NCBI RefSeq assembly: GCF_000174415.1
Contig: NZ_ACJM01000004.1
Location: 159,161 to 223,160, forward strand
Direction of reading: 5' to 3'
Origin: Dethiobacter alkaliphilus AHT 1
GTDB taxonomy: Bacteria > Bacillota > Dethiobacteria > Dethiobacterales > Dethiobacteraceae
DNA: 64,000 bases
The notes under the pieces were generated by a model. That model searched no databases, was not told the origin of the DNA, and saw only the letters and a list, made by a program, of their open reading frames with translations. The translations under genes and the position numbers were made by a program. Below, one piece after another: positions 31,225 to 40,289 of this stretch; position 1 is the first letter of the stretch; each line of letters starts with the position of its first letter.

Positions 31225-33816
31225 TTACTTCGGCTCAGTGGGGTAGATGTTGAAGTCGATGTTATCAATGCCATCAATTAAACGATCCCTATCGAAGATA
31301 TGGGTCCGAATGTCATACTGAACAGCAGATCTTACTGCATAAGGCATAGCTTGCTCAATATTCGGAGCTGTACCGTGACATGCAGCACAGGTCTGTTCGT
31401 AATCCATCTTCAATTGAGACATGGGACGGGTTTGACTATTCTGGCCGTATCCGGCAACACCATGGCTGTCGTGACAGGTGTTACAGCTTACGACTTTACT
31501 CTTAGTGCTGTAGTTGGTTACATCAGCTACATAAGCGCGCTGGGCATCTCTTTCTGGGGACCCTGCTTCACCATGGGCCATATTGCTTAGGCCCAGCAGT
31601 TCCTGCCACTGCATACGGTGGTGGGTTCCGATGCCGGAATTAGGATGTAGACGCTCAGTATGAATGTCAACATAGTTTGTCAACCTGTCCCCTGGCAACA
31701 TGGCCACAGGAATCGGGTCATTACGACCACTACCGTCCTTCAGGCCAAAGCCACGGGCATGACAAGCACCACAGGCATCGTTTTGCTGCAGCACAGTCAA
31801 GCGGGCGGGGTTAACAATGTTATCCCTAGCGGGATCTGCGGCGTGGAGTTCACCAGGGCCGTGACAGGCCTCACAGGTTACACCCCAGTCGGCGATATAG
31901 TTTCTGTCACCGGTGTCCGGATCAATAGGCATGACAGTTGGATTGGCTTCAAAAGCAGCCAGGTCAAAACCGGTGGTATGGCAACCGATACAGTTGCGCT
32001 CCCAGGTACTACCGCTGGTGTAGTTGCCTGAGTCAGGAATCCCATGCTCAGTCCATTCAAAGCCTCTGATTCCGGTGTTGTACTGGTAATCACCGAAGAT
32101 AATCCCTTCAAGTTCCTCATCGGTAGGATTCTCCGGATCAGCAACAGTCCAGCGTGCGCCTAATTCCCACGCTTCGGATGCTCTGATACCAAAGCGAATC
32201 TTCCACTTTGAACCAAAGACCACTTCTACATCTTCGGCTTGGAGCATGAATGAAGTATCTTTATTAAGCGGAATTCCATCTTCGGGGAAAGCTTCACGCC
32301 ATTCGCCGCCCGGCTGCCATTCGGGCACATCACCGGCGGGACGGGATTTCAGAGTATGCAGATGGTTTTTCTGGTCATTGTAGGTCTGTGTATGACAATC
32401 ACCACATCTAGAAGCGCCAACAAATTCGGCCCCAAAAAGTTCGTCTCGGTCGAAGTTAGCCTTGTTGCGCTCATTGAAAGCTAAGGCAATGGACTCATAG
32501 CCATAGTTGGCCGGGCCCATCTGGTGACAGGCTTCGCAGGCGCTCATGTTGGGAAGCCTCTTCAGGCTGCTGGAGAACAATTCACCGGAGAACTCAAACA
32601 ACGACTCATTTGCAACAGCTTCTGCAAAATAATCCAGTCCTCCAAGAGTGTCTCCCCAGTAATCTTCATCGGTACCGTGGGCCACGTGACAGGTCAGGCA
32701 GGCAATCTGCCGGCCGCCAGCTGTTTCAAACTTCAGGCCTGTTCCTTCTGGAATTTCCCAGTTAAAGGCCGACAACTGTCCTACAGGGTGACGGTAAGCC
32801 TGACTATATGTGCCAACTTTTTCTTTGTGAGAACCTGAAGCTGCATTATAGTCGGTATGGCAGGCACCACAGAAATCATTAATGCCGCTGACATATTCAA
32901 CGGTTTCGTCTGCTGTCATCCAACCATCGATATCCATGGTTACACGCACAGACGGTGTATAAGTAAGGGTGAGGCGAGCAGGGGCATTATACTCCTCCTC
33001 TTCATCAACCCCTTCCCAAATCACCACGGTGTTTTGGGTGACCGGTTCTACTTTGAGCGTGTAGTCAGCCATGGGAATAGCTTCGCCAGTGCTGGCATCT
33101 GCGATCAAAAAGTTGTAGCCATAGCCCCGCAAGGCATAGTCTGGTAGCAGGTAGTAATATTTGCCATCTAAATTGGCTTCGAACCACTTAGGCGCTTCCT
33201 CGCCAATTTGCGGAGCATTGTTTCTGTCAACTGTCACAGTCTTTTCAGAGTTAACCCGGTTGGGGTTGGGATGGAGGATACGGGCGTTACCGCCGATGCC
33301 GTGGGGTGTATGACAGCTGGAGCAGTTAAATTCATCTCCCCAGGCATTGCCGTCTGCGCCGCTACCTGCTCCACCGGGGGCAGCGCCTATATTCATACCG
33401 CTTCTGACAGCATGCGATGACGCGGAATCACCGAGGCCGTCAAAAAGGCCGCCGCTGGTCCTTTCATCGGTCTCTGCAATTTTCCCTGACATTACATCGT
33501 AGGTAATTGTTACTGTTCCGTCATGACATGCCATGCAGGCAGTGTTCACATCTGTCCACTGCAGCAATGACGATCCGATGGCGGTGTGGGTTGCGTGGCA
33601 AGAGGCACAAGCATCGGTGTTGTTCTGGTAATCGCTGTGAATACGGATTGGCAATCCATCTTCGGTGGGAATGTAGATATTCTCTGGTCCTTGGTCAGGC
33701 CATTCGGGATTGTCGAAAAACTCCCCATAACCCGGTCCTGGTTCTGCCGAGGCAGCAGCGGCCATGGTCAGAGCCAGCATGATGATGAGAAAAAACATAG
33801 TGTACTTTTTCATCAT
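31225..33816 (-). CDS. 12-heme c-type cytochrome, secreted
   Basis: An 863-residue exported protein. The signal peptide MMKKYTMFFLIIMLALTMAA ends near ASA. Twelve CxxCH motifs: CASCH, CMACH, CSSCH, CGACH, CLTCH, CEACH, CGDCH, CIGCH, CEACH, CGACH, CNTCH and CAACH. The N-terminal half resembles doubled-CXXCH cytochrome repeats, with a beta-rich insert at about 200-320; the C-terminal third is related to the six-heme lipoprotein at 23953. It should act in extracytoplasmic electron transfer. The start chosen is ATG 33816 after AAGGAGAG; an in-frame ATG at 33855 with AGGAGGTG upstream is possible. Confidence 0.93.
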   Translation of the reverse strand: MMKKYTMFFLIIMLALTMAAAASAEPGPGYGEFFDNPEWPDQGPENIYIPTEDGLPIRIHSDYQNNTDACASCHATHTAIGSSLLQWTDVNTACMACHDGTVTITYDVMSGKIAETDERTSGGLFDGLGDSASSHAVRSGMNIGAAPGGAGSGADGNAWGDEFNCSSCHTPHGIGGNARILHPNPNRVNSEKTVTVDRNNAPQIGEEAPKWFEANLDGKYYYLLPDYALRGYGYNFLIADASTGEAIPMADYTLKVEPVTQNTVVIWEGVDEEEEYNAPARLTLTYTPSVRVTMDIDGWMTADETVEYVSGINDFCGACHTDYNAASGSHKEKVGTYSQAYRHPVGQLSAFNWEIPEGTGLKFETAGGRQIACLTCHVAHGTDEDYWGDTLGGLDYFAEAVANESLFEFSGELFSSSLKRLPNMSACEACHQMGPANYGYESIALAFNERNKANFDRDELFGAEFVGASRCGDCHTQTYNDQKNHLHTLKSRPAGDVPEWQPGGEWREAFPEDGIPLNKDTSFMLQAEDVEVVFGSKWKIRFGIRASEAWELGARWTVADPENPTDEELEGIIFGDYQYNTGIRGFEWTEHGIPDSGNYTSGSTWERNCIGCHTTGFDLAAFEANPTVMPIDPDTGDRNYIADWGVTCEACHGPGELHAADPARDNIVNPARLTVLQQNDACGACHARGFGLKDGSGRNDPIPVAMLPGDRLTNYVDIHTERLHPNSGIGTHHRMQWQELLGLSNMAHGEAGSPERDAQRAYVADVTNYSTKSKVVSCNTCHDSHGVAGYGQNSQTRPMSQLKMDYEQTCAACHGTAPNIEQAMPYAVRSAVQYDIRTHIFDRDRLIDGIDNIDFNIYPTEPK

Positions 33817-33916
33817 AAAACTCTCCTTTATTTTGTTTTTTGGTGTTTTATTCATGTCTTTGTTTACACCTCCTTTCGCGACAGAGTTTGTGAAACGGCC
33901 TTACGGCCGGGACACC

Positions 33917-35224
33917 CTAAGGGGTTATGTTAAATTCACGGCTTGCTCCTCCGGAGAAAACACGAATGGTTGTGGTTGTCTCGTCCGGTGCGAAAAACCA
34001 GATATAGGCAAGTCCGAGAGTCTCCTCAGTATCTTCATCAACATGCTCCACTGTTTTCTGATGTTGTGGATACTCAAGTTGTCGATAAACTACCCAACCT
34101 TCTTCTTCCTCTCGTTCCACAAAATAGCCGTCTTCGCTTATCAAGAACTGCACAGGTTTTCCGATAAAGGGCACATCTCTTTGTGGGTTGAGATGGTTGC
34201 CGTCATAGTAGAGATTAACTTGCAGCAGGCCGAAAATTCCTTCCTCAGCAAGCTCTGCTTCTACTATGTATCCAGAAATATTTGGGGATGGTACCAGAGG
34301 AGCGTGGGCTGCTTTCATAGCCATATCCTGCTCTTCTAAATTTCGGATGTAGCCGTGGCAGTTTTCACAGGATTCATTGCCATCGCTTGTATGTTCGCTG
34401 ATTGTAGAAGGTGGTGTAAGCGAAAGATGATATAAATAGGACTCTTCACCATGGCAGGTTAGGCAAAAATCCCTCATTTGACCTGACACCGATGGTCTTT
34501 CTGGAAAATCCAGAGAAACCACTTCTTGTTGGGTTCCTTCCTCCCCCTTTTCAATAGTAATATCATTGCGGATCAGGGCGGCATTAACGGAACCATGCTG
34601 GTCATGACAGTTGGAGCAGGATAATTGCCACCCTGGGGGAAGGTCATTATCTTCACCTTCTATTGGCAGACGTCCGCCTGCTGAGCGGATATAATGTCCG
34701 GTGCCTGCGGTATAATAGCTGAAAATATCAGCAGCGCCATCGTCGCCATCTCTTCTGTGACAATCCAAACAGAGGCGGTAATCCGATGTATTACCTGTAA
34801 TCTGCAGATTGCGCTTGTGTGCTTCACTTGTGTAAGGACGGGACAACAACGGCTCATACCTGTAAGGTGGATGCATTTGATGGCATCCGTTGCAGGATTT
34901 ATCGGATTCCTCTCCAAAGTTGTGCATCAGGTTATTATTGGGAAACATTGGAGCAGTTGAGTTGGTACCGTTATGACAGTTAATACAGCTGTCCGCCAGG
35001 TCATCAACACTTACCAGTGACCGCCTTTGGGCAGTATGTGTACTATGGCAGGTGCTGCAGGCATCCGGGTTTTTTGTTTCCTCAGACGCATTATGGGGGC
35101 TTAAGTATTCCACTACCCCTTCCTGGCTTGCCGACCAGGCTACCGCTGCCGCCAGGACAAAGCAAGGCAATGTAAGCAGTAAAACTATTCCTTTAACCTT
35201 GCAGTGGAGCCTAACTGGCATCAT
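33917..35224 (-). CDS. 7-heme c-type cytochrome, secreted
   Basis: A 435-residue exported protein with a signal peptide (residues about 1-32, ending AWSAS) and seven CxxCH motifs: CSTCH, CINCH, CNGCH, CLDCH, CSNCH, CLTCH and CENCH. The first part follows the doubled-CXXCH pattern (PDACSTCHSTHTAQ). The last 130 residues have no heme motif and look like a beta-sandwich (GYIVEAELAEEGIFGLLQVNLY... ending in TIRVFSGGASREFNI), perhaps a docking domain. It lies between the NHL-repeat protein and the 12-heme cytochrome. The start is ATG 35224 after GGGAGAG. Confidence 0.92.
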   Translation of the reverse strand: MMPVRLHCKVKGIVLLLTLPCFVLAAAVAWSASQEGVVEYLSPHNASEETKNPDACSTCHSTHTAQRRSLVSVDDLADSCINCHNGTNSTAPMFPNNNLMHNFGEESDKSCNGCHQMHPPYRYEPLLSRPYTSEAHKRNLQITGNTSDYRLCLDCHRRDGDDGAADIFSYYTAGTGHYIRSAGGRLPIEGEDNDLPPGWQLSCSNCHDQHGSVNAALIRNDITIEKGEEGTQQEVVSLDFPERPSVSGQMRDFCLTCHGEESYLYHLSLTPPSTISEHTSDGNESCENCHGYIRNLEEQDMAMKAAHAPLVPSPNISGYIVEAELAEEGIFGLLQVNLYYDGNHLNPQRDVPFIGKPVQFLISEDGYFVEREEEEGWVVYRQLEYPQHQKTVEHVDEDTEETLGLAYIWFFAPDETTTTIRVFSGGASREFNITP

Positions 35225-35248
35225 GTTGTACTCTCCCGAAAAATTATT

Positions 35249-36235
35249 CTATTGATATACATTCACCCGGCGATTTGAGGTATCCGTGATATAAATCCGG
35301 CCCTGATCATCAATGTAGAGGCCGTTGGGAAGGAAGTTTTCTCCCGGACCCTGTCCTTGCTGCCCGAGAATATGTTGGAATTCACCATTGGGGTTAAAGA
35401 TATAGGTCTGGTGTGTCATGTTATTTACGGTTAAAAGTTCTCCCCGGGAGGTATAGCCAACTCCCCGCGGATTGACGAAATTACGTCCGTCGGCATGGGT
35501 AATTTCATCAATGAAGTTACCCATTCTGTTAAATATCTGAATGCGATGATTGCCTGTATCACTTACTGCCACATATGTTCCGGAAACAGTTATGGCGTTG
35601 GGAGACAGAAACTGTCCCGGCTCATCGCCCTCTTCTCCAAACTCAAAGATTTTCTCTCCTTCTTCATCAAAAACAATTACCTTGTGTTGGGCCACATCTG
35701 TCACATACACACGGCCGTCTATTATTGCCAACCCTGCCGGACTCTCCAGATCCACTGAAGCGCCAAAGTAGTGAAGAAAGGTGCCGTCGGGTGTAAATAC
35801 AGAAATGTTACCGTTATACATATCTGCCACAAGTATTTGTCCCTGGCTGTTTTCTGCTATACCATAGGGAAAACGCAATTGCCCCGGTTCTGTTCCTCTT
35901 TCACCAAAGCTATTAACATGGTTACCGTTATAATCAAATACCCGGATTTTGCTGTTGCCGGTATCCGAAACATAGATCTGCCTACCAACAACTGTTACAT
36001 CCATGGGCTTATCCATGCTGTCACCAAAAGGTCCGTACATGGAATACAAATACTGGGGAACCCCAACTACCCCCGGCATATATTGTTGAGCCACTCGCAG
36101 GGGATTACGCAGGTGGTAATAAAAAAACGCAAAAATGAGAATCTGCAGGATAACCATAATCCTGAGAATGCGTTTTAACTTTTCCCTGTCAAATTCCAAA
36201 AAGATTTGTCTTGGATTTAAAGCTACAGACTTCAT
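35249..36235 (-). CDS. Membrane-anchored NHL-repeat beta-propeller protein
   Basis: A 328-residue protein with a cytoplasmic basic N-terminus, one membrane segment (about 25-42) and an external six-bladed propeller of NHL repeats. Repeat signatures are YVSDTGNSKIRVFD, LVADMYNGNISVFTPDG, YVTDVAQHKVIVFDEEG, AVSDTGNHRIQIF and YITDTSNRRVNVYQ. Such propellers act as protein-binding platforms; here it probably organises the cytochromes encoded on both sides. The start is ATG 36235, six bases after GAGGTG. Similar NHL proteins often accompany multiheme cytochromes in anaerobes. Confidence 0.88.
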   Translation of the reverse strand: MKSVALNPRQIFLEFDREKLKRILRIMVILQILIFAFFYYHLRNPLRVAQQYMPGVVGVPQYLYSMYGPFGDSMDKPMDVTVVGRQIYVSDTGNSKIRVFDYNGNHVNSFGERGTEPGQLRFPYGIAENSQGQILVADMYNGNISVFTPDGTFLHYFGASVDLESPAGLAIIDGRVYVTDVAQHKVIVFDEEGEKIFEFGEEGDEPGQFLSPNAITVSGTYVAVSDTGNHRIQIFNRMGNFIDEITHADGRNFVNPRGVGYTSRGELLTVNNMTHQTYIFNPNGEFQHILGQQGQGPGENFLPNGLYIDDQGRIYITDTSNRRVNVYQ

Positions 36236-36254
36236 GATTTTCACCTCTTGTTAG

Positions 36255-36947
36255 TTATTGACCCAGATTCTCCAGTGCTGTACGGGCCTCAGTATTATTT
36301 GGATCAAAAGCTATTACACCCTGATAACTCTCTATAGCCTTATCCAAGTCCCCTAACTGTTCGTATACAAATCCTAACTCAATAAGCAGTTCTGTGCTGC
36401 GGGGGTTAAGCAAATATGCAGCGCTAAGAGCCTCGTGTGCTCTTTCAAACTGATTTTGTCTGGCATAGGCAATCCCCAAATTCAGTTGACTAACGTGATC
36501 CCGAGGTGCCAGGGAAACTGCTGTTGTAAATGATCTGACTGCCAAATCATACCTTTCCATTTGCATATAAGTCAGGCCCCGGTGAAAAAAGGCAGGAAAG
36601 TAATTATCATCTAAAGAAGCTGCTTTATCAAAATGGGCCAGAGCCTGGTTTAAATCATCTTTTTGGAAATAAGCCCAGCCTAGATTTACATGATTCTCCA
36701 CGTTGTCAGGATCCTGGGCTACCCGCTGGCGCAGTGCTTCAAACTGCTGAATGTAATAGGGATCCGCACTGTATCTATCCCAGAAAAACAGCTGACCGAT
36801 CCCATACAGGATTACATTGGCAAACATAAAAGTAATGACTATGGTGATCCATGCCTTGGTCGCTGAAACTTTTGGGTTGGGCCGCTGCTTTAGCATTTCA
36901 TCTCTGTAAAAATCCGCCGCTGTTGAAACCATTTGATTGTTGCTCAT
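36255..36947 (-). CDS. Membrane-anchored TPR protein
   Basis: A 230-residue protein with a short N-terminal tail, one membrane segment (about 33-52) and an external array of TPR repeats: NHVNLGWAYFQKDDLNQALAH, FPAFFHRGLTYMQMERYD, VSQLNLGIAYARQNQFERA, ELLIELGFVYEQLGDLDKAI. It has no Cys. TPR proteins of this kind assist assembly of cytochrome complexes (compare NrfG/CcmH-type TPRs); the place between the NapC-like and NHL genes fits that role but does not prove it. The start is ATG 36947 after GGAGGG. Confidence 0.85.
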   Translation of the reverse strand: MSNNQMVSTAADFYRDEMLKQRPNPKVSATKAWITIVITFMFANVILYGIGQLFFWDRYSADPYYIQQFEALRQRVAQDPDNVENHVNLGWAYFQKDDLNQALAHFDKAASLDDNYFPAFFHRGLTYMQMERYDLAVRSFTTAVSLAPRDHVSQLNLGIAYARQNQFERAHEALSAAYLLNPRSTELLIELGFVYEQLGDLDKAIESYQGVIAFDPNNTEARTALENLGQ

Positions 36948-36962
36948 AGTACCCTCCAATGA

Positions 36963-38072
36963 TTATTTTTTGATATAATGACAGTCTCCGCAAACTCGGG
37001 GACTGTGGCATCGTAAACAATCCTGCTCCAGGCCATTTTCCACGGGAGTAGGGTGCTTGATGCGCCATCCATCTCTGTGCCTGCCCTGGTGACAGTTGCT
37101 GCAATTTACTGGTGTTATATTGGAAAATTCGCCTTGGTTATTGCCACCTAATTGTACATTGTGGCAGACCATACACCCCTGCGTTCCGTTAATTCTGGCA
37201 TCTTTGGCGTGATTTAGGCGATACCTCTCGTCATGACCCTCAGGGCGCTGTAAGTGACACTCATAGCAGAGGCTGTTCTCCCGGGCGTAGGCGGCCACCG
37301 GGTCAGAGTGCTCCACTTCTTCGGCGTTGCGACGGGTCCAGGAGTGGCAGAAGTCGCAGGATTCCAGGTCTTGGTAGGCCTGGCGGCCGTGATCTGTCAT
37401 AAAGTTTGGTGCGTTGTGGGAATCGGGATAGACGATTACCTGGTGGCAGGCTTCGCAGCTGTTGTCTGCCTGTAGAGCTTCGTGGCAGTCCATACATTCC
37501 TTCATATCCAGGTTTCTGTACTCGTAGGCCATCTGGGTACTGGCAAAAGCTGCGGTCCATTGCTCCACATTGGTGGAGAGGGTGAAGTCGCGGGTGGAGA
37601 TGTTGGTGTGGACCACACCCTGGTGGCACTCCATACAGTCGATGTTGACGTCCTCGTGGCGGTAGTGCGGTACTATCAGGTCGCCGGAGGGTGTTACTTC
37701 GCGGTTTAGGGCGTGACAGTTGTAACAACCGTCGGCGGTCATCTTTTCCCGGGTTGTGATGGGCAGGTAGTACGTTTCGGTGAGGTACTTATAGCCCATT
37801 TGGGCCAGAGAGGCCTGAAAACGTGCTACTCCTTCCAGCCCTGGCTCCTGATGACAGGTCAGGCAGGAGAGATTGTTGTGTGCAGATGCTTCCCAGGTAC
37901 GGACATGAGGCACCATAACATGACAAAGGGCGCAGGAATCCGGATTATTAATGTCGTGGCTGTAAGTCAGTACCATAACCAGAAAGAGAAATGATAAGGC
38001 ACCGGCTAAGGCTCTGTTCTTGGACCGCGGGTCGCGTCCGTCGGGAAATTTGAATTTAAACTTTCGACCCAT
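36963..38072 (-). CDS. NapC/NirT-like 12-heme membrane cytochrome c
   Basis: A 369-residue protein with a basic N-terminus, one membrane anchor (about 22-38) and twelve CxxCH motifs: CALCH, CLTCH, CYNCH, CMECH, CMDCH, CEACH, CDFCH, CYECH, CMVCH, CSNCH, CLRCH and CGDCH. The first four, with HDINNPDSCALCHVM and the early CLTCH, follow the NapC/NirT/NrfH quinol-dehydrogenase pattern; classic NapC has only four or five hemes, so this is an extended form. It probably takes electrons from the quinone pool and passes them to the secreted cytochromes. First gene of its operon; ATG 38072 after AAGGAGG. Confidence 0.92.
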   Translation of the reverse strand: MGRKFKFKFPDGRDPRSKNRALAGALSFLFLVMVLTYSHDINNPDSCALCHVMVPHVRTWEASAHNNLSCLTCHQEPGLEGVARFQASLAQMGYKYLTETYYLPITTREKMTADGCYNCHALNREVTPSGDLIVPHYRHEDVNIDCMECHQGVVHTNISTRDFTLSTNVEQWTAAFASTQMAYEYRNLDMKECMDCHEALQADNSCEACHQVIVYPDSHNAPNFMTDHGRQAYQDLESCDFCHSWTRRNAEEVEHSDPVAAYARENSLCYECHLQRPEGHDERYRLNHAKDARINGTQGCMVCHNVQLGGNNQGEFSNITPVNCSNCHQGRHRDGWRIKHPTPVENGLEQDCLRCHSPRVCGDCHYIKK

Positions 38073-38194
38073 GTCGTTCCTCCTTGTTGTTGTATGGCTG
38101 CACCCCCTGCACCTTGTCGAAATGTGAAAGATAGTACAATCCTATTGAAAAAAAATGTCGCTGCCTGGCGAAATTAGGCCCATTGCACTATTGA

Positions 38195-38225
38195 CTTTCG
38201 CTACTAATACTTCTTTCGTGACTAA
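38195..38225. promoter_or_regulatory. Tandem direct repeat upstream of the cytochrome operon
   Basis: CTTTCGCTACTAA (38195-38207) and CTTTCGTGACTAA (38213-38225): 11 of 13 positions match, period 18 bases, about 125 bases before the NapC-like start. Layout suits tandem binding of a regulator, possibly one of the nearby LuxR-type regulators. Confidence 0.4.
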
Positions 38226-38300
38226 TGTTCCACTATCAGGAGGTCTTTTCCTCGAAACACATGCCCTGATAATCGCAGGACAATGTCCAACAGAAAAAAA

Positions 38301-38332
38301 GGACACCTCTGGGAAGATGTCCCATGGTGCCC
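38301..38332 (-). terminator. Terminator of the metallo-hydrolase gene
   Basis: GGGCACC...GGTGTCC stem followed on the minus strand by TTTTTTTCTG, just past the stop at 38337. Confidence 0.8.
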
Positions 38333-38336
38333 TTTT

Positions 38337-39215
38337 TTAGGCATTTGCTGCCAGGTATTTACCTTTTTCAGTGATGATTTTGTTGTCTGCGGCCATTTTT
38401 TCCAGGTGCTTTTTTATCATTTGCCATTCGAAATAGTAGAAGAAGAACTCCGGTTCGGGATGGCGGGGATAGATTAGCTGTTTTGCGGCCAGATCTTCCA
38501 GTGTTTGCGGGGCTTTTAGTTCGTTGAGAATCATGTTCTCCCGGGCAGTAAAAACCTGGGCATAGTCTTTAAGGCGGTTAACCACACCTTTGCGAATATA
38601 GCCGTCTTCGTGGCCACTGACAAAGATATGGGGGTTGATGTCAATTACTTTCTGCAGTGACTTTTCAAAGGCTTCCAGGTCGGAAAGTTCATGGGCGTAC
38701 CAGGGGCCAAATGAAGACAGGTCTATATCGGCGCCAAACATTAAGCCGGTTTTTTCTTCATAGAAACAGCAGTGGCCCGGTGTGTGGCCGGGGACATGGA
38801 TGACACGCAGTTTGGTACGGCCAAAGTCCAGGATTTCACCGTCTGTGAATGTGGAGTCCACCCGGGACGGACGGTGATTGATAATGGGCATGAATTTGGC
38901 TATCTGCTCCGGAGTGAAGCGGTCATAGCCGGTATAGCGGAGCATTTCTTCGTAGCTTTCCAGAGCTGGGGTATCATCTGCGTGACAACGGATGTGTGCT
39001 TTGGGGAAAAGTCCGTTACCGCGGACATGATCCGGATGGAAATGGCTGTTGATGAGTACATCAACGCGGCCCAGCACGGGTTTCAGGTAGTCTTTGCCGG
39101 CGGCGCTGTCGATGAGGCCGCAAACATCGTCTTTGATGTAGAGGCAGTGACAGTACGGAAAAGTCCCGTTTCTTTTGCCGGGGACCAGATAAATTGTGTC
39201 GGTAATCTTTTGCAT
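38337..39215 (-). CDS. Metallo-beta-lactamase-fold hydrolase
   Basis: A 292-residue soluble hydrolase. The metal motif is NSHFHPDHVRGNG (HxHxDH, near residue 57), then HVPGHTPGHCCFYEEKTG, FGADIDLSSFGPWY and the distal SGHEDGY. It belongs to the glyoxalase II-like branch of the fold, but the substrate cannot be told from sequence. The C-terminal 80 residues are helical. The start is ATG 39215 after CGGAGG. It has its own terminator and follows repeat copy 2, which ends 18 bases before its start, so it is probably not part of the Wood-Ljungdahl operon. Confidence 0.88.
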   Translation of the reverse strand: MQKITDTIYLVPGKRNGTFPYCHCLYIKDDVCGLIDSAAGKDYLKPVLGRVDVLINSHFHPDHVRGNGLFPKAHIRCHADDTPALESYEEMLRYTGYDRFTPEQIAKFMPIINHRPSRVDSTFTDGEILDFGRTKLRVIHVPGHTPGHCCFYEEKTGLMFGADIDLSSFGPWYAHELSDLEAFEKSLQKVIDINPHIFVSGHEDGYIRKGVVNRLKDYAQVFTARENMILNELKAPQTLEDLAAKQLIYPRHPEPEFFFYYFEWQMIKKHLEKMAADNKIITEKGKYLAANA

Positions 39216-39232
39216 AAAAACCTCCGGTTACT

Positions 39233-39333
39233 AGAAAGGCGCGCTCTTTCGGTTTCCTCAGTGCGCGCTTTTCAGTACTGCTTACCTTAGCAGCTTCGCT
39301 ATCTGCGAAGCGTTATAATTACCTAGCAGTATA
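39233..39333 (-). repeat. Structured intergenic repeat, copy 2
   Basis: The core at 39275-39333 has outer stem GTACTGCT/AGCAGTAT and inner stem GCTTCGC/GCGAAGC with loop TATCT. The flank AGAAAGGCGCGCT (39233-39245) is shared with copy 3; in this copy the GCGCGC word is repeated at 39263-39268, which makes an extra hairpin directly before the ribosome site of the 38337 gene. It abuts the metF terminator. Same orientation as copies 1 and 3. Confidence 0.8.
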
Positions 39334-39336
39334 AAG

Positions 39337-39362
39337 AGAACCCGGCCTGGAGGCCGGGTTCT
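39337..39362 (-). terminator. Terminator of the metF end of the Wood-Ljungdahl operon
   Basis: Perfect 12-bp stem AGAACCCGGCCT/AGGCCGGGTTCT with a very short loop, followed by CTTTATA on the minus strand. It lies 10 bases after the metF stop. Confidence 0.8.
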
Positions 39363-39371
39363 GTCAATTGA

Positions 39372-40289
39372 TTAGTCGAACTTGGGACGCGGCAGAAGAC
39401 CTGCACGTTCGCAGATTTCCGGGACGATTTCTTCCCAGGCTACGGCCATCAGGTGAATGCCGGCTACGCCTTCCACCGTTTTCAGGTGTTCGATCATCTC
39501 CACGCACAACTTGACGCCCTCTTCTTTTTTCTTTTCGGCACCCTTGATCCGGTCGATGATTTCATCGGGAACGATCATGCCGGATACATTGTTTTTCATA
39601 TAGCGGGCGGCACCCAAGGATTTAATGGGGATAACGCCGGCTAAGATGGGTACTTTTTTGTGGATACCCAATTCGCGTACTTTTTCCATCCAGCGCTCAA
39701 AGCGGTCCATATCAAAGATGGCCTGAGTCTGGATAAAGTCGGCGCCGGCTTCCACTTTTTTGGCCAGGCGGTAAGCCCGGTATTCAAAGGGATCGGCAAA
39801 GGGGTTTTCCACAGCACCGATACAGATATCGATGGGAGCTTCCAGTTTTTCACCGCCGATGAACACTTCTTCATCACGCATGTTTTTTAAGGTCTGAATC
39901 AGGTTCATGGAATCCAGGTCGTTTACGTTTTTGGCATTGGGCTCGTTGCCGAAGTTGGCATGGTCACCCTGCAGGCAGAGGATATTTTTAATTCCCAAAG
40001 CTGCAGCACCTAAAACGTCGGACTGGATGGCGATGCGGTTACGGTCGCGGCAGGTAATCTGGATAACCGGGTCCAAGCCCATGTCTATCAGGATTTTACC
40101 ACAGGCCACACTGGAGGTCCGCACAATGGCAGTCTGGTTATCGGTTAAGTTGATGGCATCAACCACGCCGCCTAAAAGGTGGCCGTGATGCTCAATCTTA
40201 TCCCGTTCAGCGCTTTTTGGAGGACCTAGTTCGCCTGTAACAATAAACTCGCCGCTTTTTAAAGCTTTTTGCAGATTGCTTAGTGTCAT
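39372..40289 (-). CDS. metF: Methylenetetrahydrofolate reductase, MetF subunit
   Basis: FAD-type TIM-barrel enzyme that reduces methylene-THF to methyl-THF, the last step of the methyl branch. The 305-residue protein has the active-site region FIVTGELGPPKSAERD near the start, ITCRDRNRIAIQSDVLGA, CLQGDHANFGNEP, and ADFIQTQAIFDMDRFERWM. It overlaps the metV stop codon (TAATG), which fits the MetVF heteromer of acetogens. It is the last gene of the operon before a terminator. Electrons probably come from the fused oxidoreductase encoded two genes upstream. Confidence 0.94.
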   Translation of the reverse strand: MTLSNLQKALKSGEFIVTGELGPPKSAERDKIEHHGHLLGGVVDAINLTDNQTAIVRTSSVACGKILIDMGLDPVIQITCRDRNRIAIQSDVLGAAALGIKNILCLQGDHANFGNEPNAKNVNDLDSMNLIQTLKNMRDEEVFIGGEKLEAPIDICIGAVENPFADPFEYRAYRLAKKVEAGADFIQTQAIFDMDRFERWMEKVRELGIHKKVPILAGVIPIKSLGAARYMKNNVSGMIVPDEIIDRIKGAEKKKEEGVKLCVEMIEHLKTVEGVAGIHLMAVAWEEIVPEICERAGLLPRPKFD

